Shown here one piece after another: positions 1 to 6,846 of a stretch of 15,464 bases of DNA. Numbering within the stretch: the first letter of the stretch is position 1; each line of letters begins with the position of its first letter. The notes under the pieces are model-generated. The model ran no database searches and was not told the DNA's origin. It saw only the letters and a list, made by a program, of their open reading frames with translations. The position numbers and the translations under genes are program-made. This stretch comes from an uncultured Erysipelotrichaceae bacterium (GTDB lineage: Bacteria > Bacillota_I > Bacilli_A > RF39 > UBA660): assembly GCA_902767005.1 (NCBI GenBank), contig CACXFY010000148.1, positions 1 through 15,464 on the forward strand, given 5' to 3'.

Positions 1-13
1 AAGAAGAAAAGAC

Positions 14-394
14 ATGGATAGAATTATTATTTTAGATAAATATAATAAAATTACTAAAGTAAATAATAAGAGTGATTTATTAGATTTCGGTAGTAAACTA
101 GGTAGTCCTATCTTTATGAAGATGGGGAATAATGAACCTTTAGATTTAATTATTTATCATTTGTTAGAATTAGAGTGTTGTGTTATTAGTATTATTAATA
201 GTGATATATTTGTTTATTTAGGTAATAGAATAGATAATGATAGAATTCAATATATTAAAGAATTAGTTAATTATACTAATTATGGTCTAACTATTAAATA
301 TAATTTTTCTATTGATTCTGGTATTGTAAAATATGAAAGTATTACTACTAACAATAACAATAGATTGGATATTATGGATATAATTTTAAAGTAA
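14..394 (+). CDS. hypothetical protein, 126 aa, start uncertain
   Basis: I do not recognise this protein. From the ATG at 14 it is 126 residues, acidic to neutral, rich in Asn, Ile and Asp, with no signal peptide, no clear membrane segment and no catalytic motif that I can name. The middle (about residues 42-70) is hydrophobic and includes an adjacent Cys-Cys pair; the end has a run of Asn. The sequence before the ATG is purine-rich but not a convincing SD, and the reading frame stays open back to the window edge, so the true start may lie upstream and this may be the 3' part of a longer gene. It ends in TAA, 14 bases before a strong intrinsic terminator, so it closes the previous transcription unit. 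In Bacillus the gene region before mutS holds miaB and ricA/ymcA; this protein does not look like either. Confidence 0.6.
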   Translation: MDRIIILDKYNKITKVNNKSDLLDFGSKLGSPIFMKMGNNEPLDLIIYHLLELECCVISIINSDIFVYLGNRIDNDRIQYIKELVNYTNYGLTIKYNFSIDSGIVKYESITTNNNNRLDIMDIILK

Positions 395-408
395 AAAAGT
401 GTTGATAT

Positions 409-445
409 TAAAAAGAAAGATTACTAATCTTTCTTTTTATTTATA
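409..445 (+). terminator. intrinsic terminator closing the 126-aa gene
   Basis: A perfect hairpin pairs 409-422 with 426-439 (core AAAAGAAAGATT / AATCTTTCTTTT) around a 3-nt loop, ACT. The 3' arm ends in a T run (434-438) followed by more T-rich sequence. The A-rich 5' side means it could also stop minus-strand transcripts. The possible -35 region of mutS lies inside it. Confidence 0.85.
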
Positions 446-453
446 TAGAGATT

Positions 454-475
454 TGATATAATAAATATTGGTGAT
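454..475 (+). promoter_or_regulatory. mutS promoter (extended -10) with SD at the start point
   Basis: An extended -10, TGATATAAT, lies at 454-462. Seven bases later comes GGTGAT (470-475), complementary to the 16S 3' end, then four bases and ATG at 480. The expected start point, about 7 bases after the -10, falls at 469-470, so the mRNA would begin essentially with its SD. The -35 position (434-439, TTTTTA) is weak, as expected for an extended -10. Confidence 0.6.
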
Positions 476-479
476 ATAT

Positions 480-3032
480 ATGAAGAGAAGTGAAGTTGAT
501 AGAGATAAACTTTCTCCTATGATGCAGCAATATATGGATATAAAAGATCAATATGATGATTGTATCTTATTCTTTCGTTTGGGAGATTTTTATGAAATGT
601 TTTTTGATGACGCGATTCTTACTTCTCGTGTATTAGAACTTACTTTAACTGGTAAGCAAGCTGGACTTGATGAAAGAGTACCAATGTGTGGTATTCCACA
701 TCATGCTTATGCTTCGTATGTTAATGATATGGTTGATAAAGGTTATAAAGTTGCGATATGTGAACAAATGGAAGATCCTAAACTTACTAAAGGAATGGTT
801 AAAAGAGAAGTTGTTCAAGTTATTACTAAAGGAACTAGACTTGATGAGGCTATTGATTCTAAAAGTAATAATTATATTGCTAATATATATGACTTTGATT
901 ATTGTTATGGAGTTAGTTATATAGATATTTCTACTGGAGAGGTTTATGCTTTATTAATAGATGGAGATATGGATAAAGTTATAAAAGAAGTAGTTAGAAA
1001 TAATTTTAGAGAAGTTATTGTTAATGATAATTGTAATAGAGAATTAGTAGAAAGACTTAGAACTAATCATGATATTTTAGTTACTATTACAAAGAATGTA
1101 CTTGATAGTAATGATTATGATTATATATATAAAGATTTAGATGATGTTAGATTAATTGATACACTTAAACATTTACTTTACTATATCATTGATACTAAGA
1201 AGGGTGATTTACATCACTTACAAAAGTGTAGAACTATTAAGAGTAGTGATATATTAGAATTTGATGTAAATACTAAAAAGAATTTAGAGTTAGTAGAAAC
1301 TATTAGAAATAGAGAAAGACAATATAGTTTATTATGGTTACTTGATAAATGTAAAACAGCTATGGGTAGTAGATTTTTAAAGAAAAGTATTGAAAATCCA
1401 TTAACTAATAAGAAAGAAATTGAAAGAAGATATGATATTGTTACTAAATTGAGTACTGAATTTATACTTAGAGATGATTTATTAAAGTATTTAAATAATG
1501 TATACGATTTAGAAAGATTAGTTGGAAGAGTAACTTATGGTAATTTGAATGCTAAAGACTTGTTGCAATTAAAGACTAGTTTAGGAGCTTTACCTGAGAT
1601 TAGTAAAATACTTGAAGAAATAAATTATGATAAAAGTATTGAGACTTTTCCAGAATTATATAGTTTATTAGATAAAGCAATTTTAGAAGATGCTCCATAT
1701 ACTTTACATGAAGGAAGACTTATTAAACCTGGATATAATAGTGAATTAGATGAATTAAAAAAGATTAGTAGTGGTTCTAAAGACTTTATCTTGGAAATGG
1801 AAAAAGAAGAAAAAGAAAGAACTGGTATTAAGACTTTAAAAGTAGGTTTTAATAAAGTGTTTGGTTATTATATTGAAGTTAGTAAAGGACAACTTGGATT
1901 AGTAAAAGAAGAGTATGGTTATGAGAGAAAACAGACTTTAGCTAATGCTGAAAGATTTATTACACCTGTTTTAAAAGAAAAAGAAAATATTATACTTGGT
2001 GCTGAAGAAAAAATTATTAATTTAGAGTATAAATTATTTATGGATATTAGAGAAGTTGTTAAGAGATATATAGCTAAATTACAAAAGGTGGCTTCTATTA
2101 TTAGTGAAGTAGATATGTTACAGTCTTTTAGTGTCGTTTCTGATTTATATAAGTTTGTTAGACCAGAACTAACTAAAGATAAAGCTATTAAGATGATTGA
2201 TTGTCGTCATCCTGTAGTAGAACAAGTTATGAAAGATAAGTATATTCCAAATGATATTATTATGGATAAAACTACTGATATTTTACTTATAACTGGTCCT
2301 AATATGGCAGGTAAGTCTACTTATATGAGACAATGTGCTATTACAGTAATAATGGCTCAAATGGGATGTTTTGTACCTTGTAAGAGTTGTTCTATGCCAA
2401 TATTTGATAAGATATTTACTAGAATTGGTGCTAGTGATGATTTAGTAAGTGGTGAATCTACTTTTATGGTAGAAATGAAAGAAGCTAATATGGCAATTAG
2501 TGAAGCTACTTCTAATAGTTTAATATTATTTGATGAATTGGGTAGAGGTACTGCTACTTATGATGGTATGAGTCTTGCTCAAGCTATTCTTGAATATATT
2601 CATGATAAAATTAAATGTAAGACAATGTTTTCTACACATTATCATGAATTAACTTCATTAGATAAAGATTTAAAAAGACTTAAGAATGTTCATGTATCAG
2701 CTGTAGAAGAAAATGGTACGATTACTTTCTTACATAAAGTTAAGAATGGTGCAGTCGATAAGAGCTATGGTATTCATGTTGCTGGTCTTGCTAAGCTTCC
2801 TGAAGATTTAATAAAAAGAGCTGATGATATACTTGATGTTTATGAAAAGAAAAGTGTCAAGAAAGAAGTGTTTACGCAAACTAGTTTATTTGATATGAGT
2901 GAAGTAGATAAAAAAGAGGAAAATAATGAATTAGAAGAAAAGATAAAGAGTATAAATCCATTAGAAATGACACCAATGGAAGCATTAAGTTTCTTATATA
3001 ATTTAAAAAAAGAAATAAAAGATAAAAAATAG
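480..3032 (+). CDS. mutS: DNA mismatch repair protein MutS
   Basis: MutS binds mispaired bases and small loops as a dimer and uses ATP to recruit downstream repair. The 850 residues match the normal MutS1 length and all domains are present: N-terminal mismatch-binding domain with the Phe-X-Glu motif (F37-Y38-E39), connector, lever and clamp domains, then the ABC-type ATPase with Walker A (GPNMAGKST, 606-614) and Walker B/signature (DELGRGT, from D685). Near the C terminus QTSLF (800-804) matches a beta-clamp-binding motif, followed by the conserved PLEMTPMEAL tail. TTG at 468 and GTG at 471 are also in frame, but they overlap the SD GGTGAT (470-475) and the predicted transcription start, so ATG 480 is chosen. 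No mutL follows, unlike the mutSL pair of Bacillus. No terminator is visible after it; the next gene has its own promoter starting 3 bases after the stop. Confidence 0.97.
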   Translation: MKRSEVDRDKLSPMMQQYMDIKDQYDDCILFFRLGDFYEMFFDDAILTSRVLELTLTGKQAGLDERVPMCGIPHHAYASYVNDMVDKGYKVAICEQMEDPKLTKGMVKREVVQVITKGTRLDEAIDSKSNNYIANIYDFDYCYGVSYIDISTGEVYALLIDGDMDKVIKEVVRNNFREVIVNDNCNRELVERLRTNHDILVTITKNVLDSNDYDYIYKDLDDVRLIDTLKHLLYYIIDTKKGDLHHLQKCRTIKSSDILEFDVNTKKNLELVETIRNRERQYSLLWLLDKCKTAMGSRFLKKSIENPLTNKKEIERRYDIVTKLSTEFILRDDLLKYLNNVYDLERLVGRVTYGNLNAKDLLQLKTSLGALPEISKILEEINYDKSIETFPELYSLLDKAILEDAPYTLHEGRLIKPGYNSELDELKKISSGSKDFILEMEKEEKERTGIKTLKVGFNKVFGYYIEVSKGQLGLVKEEYGYERKQTLANAERFITPVLKEKENIILGAEEKIINLEYKLFMDIREVVKRYIAKLQKVASIISEVDMLQSFSVVSDLYKFVRPELTKDKAIKMIDCRHPVVEQVMKDKYIPNDIIMDKTTDILLITGPNMAGKSTYMRQCAITVIMAQMGCFVPCKSCSMPIFDKIFTRIGASDDLVSGESTFMVEMKEANMAISEATSNSLILFDELGRGTATYDGMSLAQAILEYIHDKIKCKTMFSTHYHELTSLDKDLKRLKNVHVSAVEENGTITFLHKVKNGAVDKSYGIHVAGLAKLPEDLIKRADDILDVYEKKSVKKEVFTQTSLFDMSEVDKKEENNELEEKIKSINPLEMTPMEALSFLYNLKKEIKDKK

Positions 3033-3034
3033 TA

Positions 3035-3063
3035 TTGTTATTATTTTATTTAGATATTATAAT
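3035..3063 (+). promoter_or_regulatory. sigma-A-type promoter for the DUF4234 gene
   Basis: TTGTTA (3035-3040) and a perfect TATAAT (3058-3063) are separated by exactly 17 bases, directly after the mutS stop codon. The predicted start near 3070 abuts the SD AAGGAG (3071-3076), so the leader is about 14 bases. Confidence 0.65.
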
Positions 3064-3083
3064 TATACTAAAGGAGTGGGAAA

Positions 3084-3461
3084 ATGAGACAAGAAAGAAA
3101 TATAGTATTAGCAATTATCTTTTCTTTAATTACTTGTGGTATTTATGGAATTTATTGGTTCATAGTACTTAGTGATGAAGCTAAAGAGTATAGTGGAGAT
3201 CAAGAAATGATGAGTGGAGTTGTTGCATTCTTATTAACTTTAGTAACTTGTGGTATCTTCGGAATTTACTGGTTCTATAAGTTAGGTAAAACTATGTATA
3301 CTGCTCAACAAAATAATGGACTTCCAGCAACTGATAATTCTATTCTTTACTTAGTATTAGAATTATTTGGTCTTGGAATTATTAACTATTGTATTATCCA
3401 AAATGATCTTAATGCTATTACTAGAAAGAAAAATGGTCAAGGACAAGTTCAAGCACAATAA
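3084..3461 (+). CDS. DUF4234 family membrane protein
   Basis: A 125-residue integral membrane protein of unknown function, recognised as DUF4234 by the signature TCGIYGIYWF, which occurs twice: residues 17-26 and, in the form TCGIFGIYWF, 55-64. Each copy sits in a hydrophobic segment (about 6-28 and 45-66), with a third hydrophobic segment at about 84-105 and a short Lys/Gln-rich tail. The two copies are also similar at DNA level (an 11-base match 114 bases apart, 3132-3142 and 3246-3256), which points to an internal duplication; both motifs are, as far as I recall, normal in the family. SD AAGGAG (3071-3076) lies 7 bases before the ATG. It is a single-gene unit: its own promoter, and a terminator whose loop holds the TAA stop. 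The biochemical role is not known. Confidence 0.85.
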   Translation: MRQERNIVLAIIFSLITCGIYGIYWFIVLSDEAKEYSGDQEMMSGVVAFLLTLVTCGIFGIYWFYKLGKTMYTAQQNNGLPATDNSILYLVLELFGLGIINYCIIQNDLNAITRKKNGQGQVQAQ

Positions 3462-3476
3462 TGTGCTTTTTCTTTT
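3451..3476 (+). terminator. intrinsic terminator, stop codon in loop
   Basis: AAGCACA (3451-3457) pairs with TGTGCTT (3462-3468) around loop ATAA, followed by TTTTTCTTTT. The last two codons of the DUF4234 gene form part of the 5' arm and its TAA (3459-3461) lies in the loop. Confidence 0.8.
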
Positions 3477-3486
3477 GGTATTTTTA

Positions 3487-3507
3487 TGATAAAATATAGA
3501 TGGTGAT
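3487..3507 (+). promoter_or_regulatory. nusB operon promoter (extended -10) with SD at the start point
   Basis: Extended -10 TGATAAAAT (3487-3495), six bases, then GGTGAT (3502-3507), three bases, and ATG at 3511. Layout and spacing closely match those of mutS and yigZ. No clear -35. The predicted start (about 3502) coincides with the SD. Confidence 0.55.
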
Positions 3508-3510
3508 TTT

Positions 3511-3921
3511 ATGAAAAACAGAAGTGAATTACGTGAAATAATTATGAAAGTTATATATCAAGTTAAGATACTTGAAGAGACTAAAATTGATTATAGTATA
3601 GATGAGTTAATACATGAACAATTAGAAGTACAAAATGATTTTGTAGATAGTTGTGTTAAAGGTATTATTGATAATAAAAAGAGTATTGTTAGTATTGCTA
3701 ATAAATATTTAAAAGATTGGAAATTAGATCGTTTGAATAAAGTTGATCAAGCAATACTTGAAATAGGTATTTATGAACTTATGTATACCGATACTCCTTC
3801 TGTTGTTGCGATAAATGAAGCTATTGAACTTAGTAAGCTTTATAGTGATGAAGCTGTTACTAAAATGATAAATGGTGTACTTGATAGGGTTTATCATGAA
3901 GAGGTAAAAACAGATGAATGA
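3511..3921 (+). CDS. nusB: transcription antitermination factor NusB
   Basis: NusB pairs with NusE (ribosomal protein S10) on boxA RNA to promote antitermination, mainly of rRNA operons. The protein has 136 residues, the usual length, and is all-helical. The C-terminal half carries the family signature: a KDWKLDRLNKVDQAILEIGIYE stretch (about 72-93), then the TPSVVAINEAIELSK segment and the ending VTKMINGVLDRV. The N-terminal half is less conserved, as is normal. The SD GGTGAT lies three bases before the ATG. Its TGA stop overlaps the xseA start by 8 bases, so the two are probably translationally coupled. A nusB-xseA-xseB order is common in Bacillota, which supports the call. Confidence 0.95.
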   Translation: MKNRSELREIIMKVIYQVKILEETKIDYSIDELIHEQLEVQNDFVDSCVKGIIDNKKSIVSIANKYLKDWKLDRLNKVDQAILEIGIYELMYTDTPSVVAINEAIELSKLYSDEAVTKMINGVLDRVYHEEVKTDE

Positions 3922-5167
3922 TAAATATATTACAGTTACACAATTAACTAGATATATTAAGTATAAAATAGATAATGATGTTAACTTAGGAGAAGTATTT
4001 CTTAAGGGAGAAATAAGTAATTTTAAAGCTCATAGTAGAGGACATTTCTATTTTACTTTGAAAGATGATAATAGTAGAATTAACGCTATTATGTTTGCTT
4101 CTAGTACGAAGAATATTAAGTTTGTACCTCAAGATGGTATGAAAGTTATGGTTACTGGAAAGATATCTGTATTTGAAGCAACTGGTCAATATCAAATATA
4201 TGTAAATGAAATGTTAGAAGATGGTATTGGTAATCTATACATAGCTTTCGAACAATTAAAAAAGAAGTTAGAACAAGAAGGTTTATTTGATCCTAATAAA
4301 AAGAAAAAGATTCCTAAGATTCCAAAGAGAATAGGTGTGGTTACTGCTCCAACTGGGGCTGCGATTAAAGATATTATTTCTACAATTAAAAGAAGATGGC
4401 CGCTTACAGAAATTTACTTATTTCCAGCATTAGTACAAGGTGAAGATGCTAAAGAAGATATTGTAAGACAGATAAAAAAAGCTGATGAGTATAATTTGGA
4501 TACACTAATAGTTGGACGTGGAGGAGGCTCCATTGAAGACTTATGGGCTTTTAATGAAGAAATAGTTGCGAGAGCTATCTATGAATGTAATACTCCTATA
4601 ATTAGCGCTGTTGGTCATGAAGTTGATTTTACAATATCTGACTTTGTTGCGGATCTTAGAGCACCAACTCCAACAGGAGCAGCTGAAATGGCAGTTCCAC
4701 AAATTGGTGATGTAATTAATTATTTAGATCAATTGAATATAAGACTAAATAAAGTAATTAGTAATAAAGTAAATAATTATCGTGATAGATTAGTTAGTAT
4801 TATGAACCGCAATATTATGAAAAATCCGATAGTTATATATCAAAATAAAGAAATGATTTTTGATAATTTAGTTGAGAGATTAAAATATAGTACTATTAAC
4901 TTAGTTAATATTAAAAGTAAAAAGTTAGTAGAATTAAAAGGTTCTTATATATTAAAGAGTCCTTATAAATTGCTTGATAATAAAGCTAATAAGTATTTTA
5001 ATTTAGTTAGCAAATTAGAAACTCTTAGTCCATTATTAACACTTAAGCGTGGTTATACTATGACTAAGAAAGATGGTAAAGTTATTGATAGTAGTAAGAA
5101 ATTGAATAAAAATGATGTTATTGACATTGAATTTAATGATGGTAACATTAAAGCTGAGGTGTTATAG
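3914..5167 (+). CDS. xseA: exodeoxyribonuclease VII large subunit
   Basis: XseA is the catalytic subunit of exonuclease VII, which degrades single-stranded DNA from both ends and needs several XseB subunits. The 417 residues hold an N-terminal OB-fold for ssDNA binding (about 1-105; the GHFYFTLKDD strand is visible), then the catalytic domain with GVVTAPTGAA (141-150), GRGGGSIEDLWAFNEE (201-216), GHEVDFTISDF (234-244, with the conserved His235, Glu236 and Asp238) and RAPTPTGAAE (249-258). A helical region follows and the tail has the LKRGYTMTKKDGKVI segment typical of the family. ATG 3914 lies inside the end of nusB, with GAGG (3901-3904) as SD. Its TAG stop shares one base with the GTG start of the next gene. 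The protein appears intact. Confidence 0.96.
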   Translation: MNDKYITVTQLTRYIKYKIDNDVNLGEVFLKGEISNFKAHSRGHFYFTLKDDNSRINAIMFASSTKNIKFVPQDGMKVMVTGKISVFEATGQYQIYVNEMLEDGIGNLYIAFEQLKKKLEQEGLFDPNKKKKIPKIPKRIGVVTAPTGAAIKDIISTIKRRWPLTEIYLFPALVQGEDAKEDIVRQIKKADEYNLDTLIVGRGGGSIEDLWAFNEEIVARAIYECNTPIISAVGHEVDFTISDFVADLRAPTPTGAAEMAVPQIGDVINYLDQLNIRLNKVISNKVNNYRDRLVSIMNRNIMKNPIVIYQNKEMIFDNLVERLKYSTINLVNIKSKKLVELKGSYILKSPYKLLDNKANKYFNLVSKLETLSPLLTLKRGYTMTKKDGKVIDSSKKLNKNDVIDIEFNDGNIKAEVL

Positions 5168-5580
5168 TGTTAAAGAATAAAATTAATTTAAAAATTAGTG
5201 AATTAATTGCAATAATAATTATTGTAATAAGTGCTTGTAATTTCTGTTTTCTTATGTATCATGGTGTTATGGCAACACTTTTAAATTTACCATTTGATGG
5301 CGGAATTACCTATGCTACCGAAGAAGAAAGAATTGCACATGCTAAGTCACCTCAAGAAATAGAACAAGAGATTAAAGATAAACAGCTAAGAGCTCAACAT
5401 CATGAAGAAATATTTGAAAAAGCCAAACCTATTAGCACCGGTATTGGTATTGTATGTTTAATAGCTTTAGTACCATTACTAATAATTGGAATAATTAAAA
5501 AGACTAATGTTGTTATTAATATATTTGTTGTTTTATCAATATTAAGTAATTTATTATTGATATTTGATAAGTTTAAATAG
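5167..5580 (+). CDS. small membrane protein between xseA and xseB, unknown function
   Basis: I do not recognise this family. The 137 residues have a hydrophobic segment at about 14-36, a charged, Glu/Lys/Gln-rich and probably helical middle (about 50-85, with pairs such as EEE, EQE and HHEE), then two hydrophobic segments (about 89-110 and 114-133), so three membrane passes are likely. The start is GTG at 5167, sharing its G with the xseA TAG stop; GAGGTG (5156-5161) is a well-placed SD, and translation is probably coupled to xseA. The stop is followed at once by the xseB SD, which overlaps it (AGGAGGT 5579-5585). It thus sits tightly inside the exonuclease VII operon. Whether it works with the nuclease or is only a passenger cannot be told from sequence. 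Confidence 0.8.
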   Translation: MLKNKINLKISELIAIIIIVISACNFCFLMYHGVMATLLNLPFDGGITYATEEERIAHAKSPQEIEQEIKDKQLRAQHHEEIFEKAKPISTGIGIVCLIALVPLLIIGIIKKTNVVINIFVVLSILSNLLLIFDKFK

Positions 5581-5590
5581 GAGGTAAATT

Positions 5591-5824
5591 ATGGCAGAAA
5601 AAAAAGAAAAAGAATTAAGTTTTGAAGAAAGCTTAGTTTCATTAGAAGAGATAGTTAAAAAATTAGAGGTAGGAGATGTTCCTTTAGATGATGCAATTGA
5701 TGAGTTTAATAAGGCTATGAAGTTAGCTAAAGCTTGTGATGAAAAGTTAAAAAAAGCAGAAGAAGCTATTACTAAACTTGTTAAAGATAATGGAGAAATT
5801 GTTGATTTTAATGTAGAGGAATAG
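5591..5824 (+). CDS. xseB: exodeoxyribonuclease VII small subunit
   Basis: XseB is the small helical subunit that binds XseA to form exonuclease VII. The protein is 77 residues, a typical length. The family pattern is clear: SFEESLVSLEEIVKKLE, then a short turn with G-D-V-P-L-D-D-A, and FNKAMKLAKACDEKL, forming two antiparallel helices, with a short tail ending in EIVDFNVEE. SD AGGAGG (5579-5584) overlaps the stop of the preceding membrane gene; ATG follows six bases later. It closes the nusB-xseA operon. Its last codons contain the -35 element of the next transcription unit (5802-5807). I see no terminator between it and the next gene, so read-through into that gene is likely. Confidence 0.95.
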   Translation: MAEKKEKELSFEESLVSLEEIVKKLEVGDVPLDDAIDEFNKAMKLAKACDEKLKKAEEAITKLVKDNGEIVDFNVEE

Positions 5825-5830
5825 TATAAT
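5802..5830 (+). promoter_or_regulatory. promoter overlapping the end of xseB
   Basis: TTGATT (5802-5807) and TATAAT (5825-5830) are spaced by 17 bases. The -35 is inside xseB and the -10 starts right after its TAG stop. Predicted start near 5837, giving a leader of about 20 bases to the ATG at 5858. Confidence 0.6.
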
Positions 5831-5857
5831 ATTACTGAGTGAAAGGGAGATGTGTAT

Positions 5858-6172
5858 ATGTACATAGATTTAGTGGTATTAGCAATTGCACTTATATTAG
5901 TTATTATATTCTTTAAGAGGTTCGATTCATTCGTATTCTTTATCGCAATTGTAGATATAATACTTAGAATTTTATTCTTTGTTAGACAAAATATTATTAT
6001 TAAAGGTTTAGAAGATGTAATTGATCAATTCTTACCTAGTAGTATACCTGGTCTAATAGATAGATATACTGAAGGTATACCTAATATAATACTTAAATGG
6101 GTATTCCTACTTATAATGTGTGTCTTCTTATTCTATATTATTAGAATATTTGTGAAAAAAAAGAAAATATAA
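5858..6172 (+). CDS. small membrane protein, unknown function
   Basis: A 104-residue, strongly hydrophobic protein that I cannot name. Segments at about 4-20, 24-43 and 76-98 look membrane-spanning, joined by a loop with Pro and Gly (about 58-74), and the protein ends in a Lys-rich tail (KKKK), which suggests a cytoplasmic C terminus. The N-terminal pair of hydrophobic segments separated by a short basic stretch faintly recalls CvpA-like proteins, but the protein is too short and lacks a convincing motif. GTG at 5852 is in frame, but it is only two bases from GGGAG (5845-5849); ATG 5858, eight bases from that SD, is the better start. The gene has its own promoter at the end of xseB. Its TAA stop forms the first bases of a terminator that immediately precedes the SD of tdk. 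Confidence 0.75.
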   Translation: MYIDLVVLAIALILVIIFFKRFDSFVFFIAIVDIILRILFFVRQNIIIKGLEDVIDQFLPSSIPGLIDRYTEGIPNIILKWVFLLIMCVFLFYIIRIFVKKKKI

Positions 6173-6196
6173 GATTAAGAAATTAATCTTTTTTTT
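6171..6196 (+). terminator. intrinsic terminator or attenuator touching the tdk SD
   Basis: AAGATTAA (6171-6178) pairs perfectly with TTAATCTT (6183-6190) around a GAAA tetraloop, followed by an 8-base T run (6189-6196). The SD of tdk, GGAGG, begins at the very next base (6197). The stop codon of the preceding gene overlaps the 5' arm. Confidence 0.8.
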
Positions 6197-6205
6197 GGAG
6201 GTTTT

Positions 6206-6796
6206 ATGGCTAAATTATATTTTAGATATGGCGCTATGAATTGCGGTAAATCTACTCATTTATTGCAAGTGGCTCATAATTATGAAGAACGTGGAATGGA
6301 TATTTTATTATTAAAACCTAGTGTAGATAAAAAAGGAGATAAGAAAGTTGTATCTAGACTTGGTGCAGAAAGAGATGTAGATTCATTAGTTAGTAAAGAT
6401 GATTCTATTATGGATATTTTAGAAGAAGATTTACAAAAGAAAAAGAATGTTAAATGTATTTTGGTAGATGAAGCTCAATTTTTAGAACCTGAACAAGTAG
6501 ATGAATTATTGTTTTTTGCTACTGAGTTAGATATTCCAGTTATTTGTTATGGACTTAGAACTGATTTTAAGATGAATGGTTTTCCTGGGGCTACCAGATT
6601 GCTTGAGATAGCTTCTTCTATTGAAGAGATGAAAACTATTTGTGAATGTGGTAAGAAAGCTACTATTAATGCTAGATTTGTTAATGGTAAACTTACTAAT
6701 GAGGGAGAACAAGTAGCTATTGATGGATTTGATAATGTTACTTATCAATCTATGTGTCCTAAATGTTATTATAAAAAGTTAAATATAAAAAGATAG
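6206..6796 (+). CDS. tdk: thymidine kinase, type II
   Basis: Phosphorylates thymidine (and deoxyuridine) with ATP to dTMP in the salvage pathway. The 196 residues match type II enzymes. Walker A is GAMNCGKST (9-17). DEAQF (88-92) carries the catalytic Glu89. YGLRTDF follows at about 116-122. The structural zinc site is complete, with C146 and C148 (CECG) and C184 and C187 (CPKC), and the lasso region before it has the expected YQSMC end. SD GGAGG (6197-6201) lies four bases before the ATG and directly follows a strong terminator, so expression depends on read-through or on an unrecognised start within the hairpin. In many Bacillota prfA follows tdk; here tdk is closed by its own terminator and the HA-repeat gene follows. 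Confidence 0.96.
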   Translation: MAKLYFRYGAMNCGKSTHLLQVAHNYEERGMDILLLKPSVDKKGDKKVVSRLGAERDVDSLVSKDDSIMDILEEDLQKKKNVKCILVDEAQFLEPEQVDELLFFATELDIPVICYGLRTDFKMNGFPGATRLLEIASSIEEMKTICECGKKATINARFVNGKLTNEGEQVAIDGFDNVTYQSMCPKCYYKKLNIKR

Positions 6797-6819
6797 TTCT
6801 TTCAATAAGAACTTTTTTT
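6795..6819 (+). terminator. intrinsic terminator of tdk
   Basis: AGTTCTT (6795-6801) pairs with AAGAACT (6807-6813) around TCAAT, followed by seven T. The 5' arm starts inside the tdk TAG stop codon (6794-6796). Confidence 0.85.
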
Positions 6820-6820
6820 A

Positions 6821-6843
6821 TGCTATACTTTATAATAGGTGAG
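6821..6843 (+). promoter_or_regulatory. promoter of the HA-repeat gene (extended -10) with adjacent SD
   Basis: TGCTATACT (6821-6829) is a good extended -10; a TATAAT at 6831-6836 is an alternative. GGTGAG (6838-6843, within GGTGAGGAT) is the SD and ATG follows at 6847. The start point predicted from the extended -10 (about 6836) sits next to the SD. This layout excludes the in-frame ATG at 6820, which would lie upstream of transcription. Confidence 0.55.
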
Positions 6844-6846
6844 GAT

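Noticed and set aside
667..924. An 85-codon open frame within mutS, plus strand
   Set aside because: It lies wholly inside the mutS reading frame, which is clearly coding; the product is a low-complexity Leu/Ile/Lys string with no SD.
3033..3083. Terminator after mutS
   Set aside because: No hairpin followed by a T run is visible; the stretch is taken up by the DUF4234 promoter and SD.
3986..4195. Minus-strand open frame opposite xseA
   Set aside because: A shadow of a well-supported gene; no SD and no recognisable protein.
5554..5865. 103-codon minus-strand open frame opposite xseB
   Set aside because: XseB is unmistakable on the plus strand; the Ser/Leu-rich antisense product is a typical shadow of an Ala/Glu/Lys-rich helical protein in AT-rich DNA.
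5858..6172. Naming the 104-aa protein CvpA
   Set aside because: Only a faint resemblance in the first hydrophobic segments; too short and no diagnostic motif.
6527..6748. Minus-strand open frame opposite tdk
   Set aside because: It overlaps the conserved zinc-site region of tdk and has no supporting signals.
6820..6846. ATG at 6820 as start of the HA-repeat protein
   Set aside because: It overlaps the -10 region and lies before the predicted transcription start, has no SD (only the tdk terminator precedes it), and ATG 6847 has GGTGAGGAT directly upstream.
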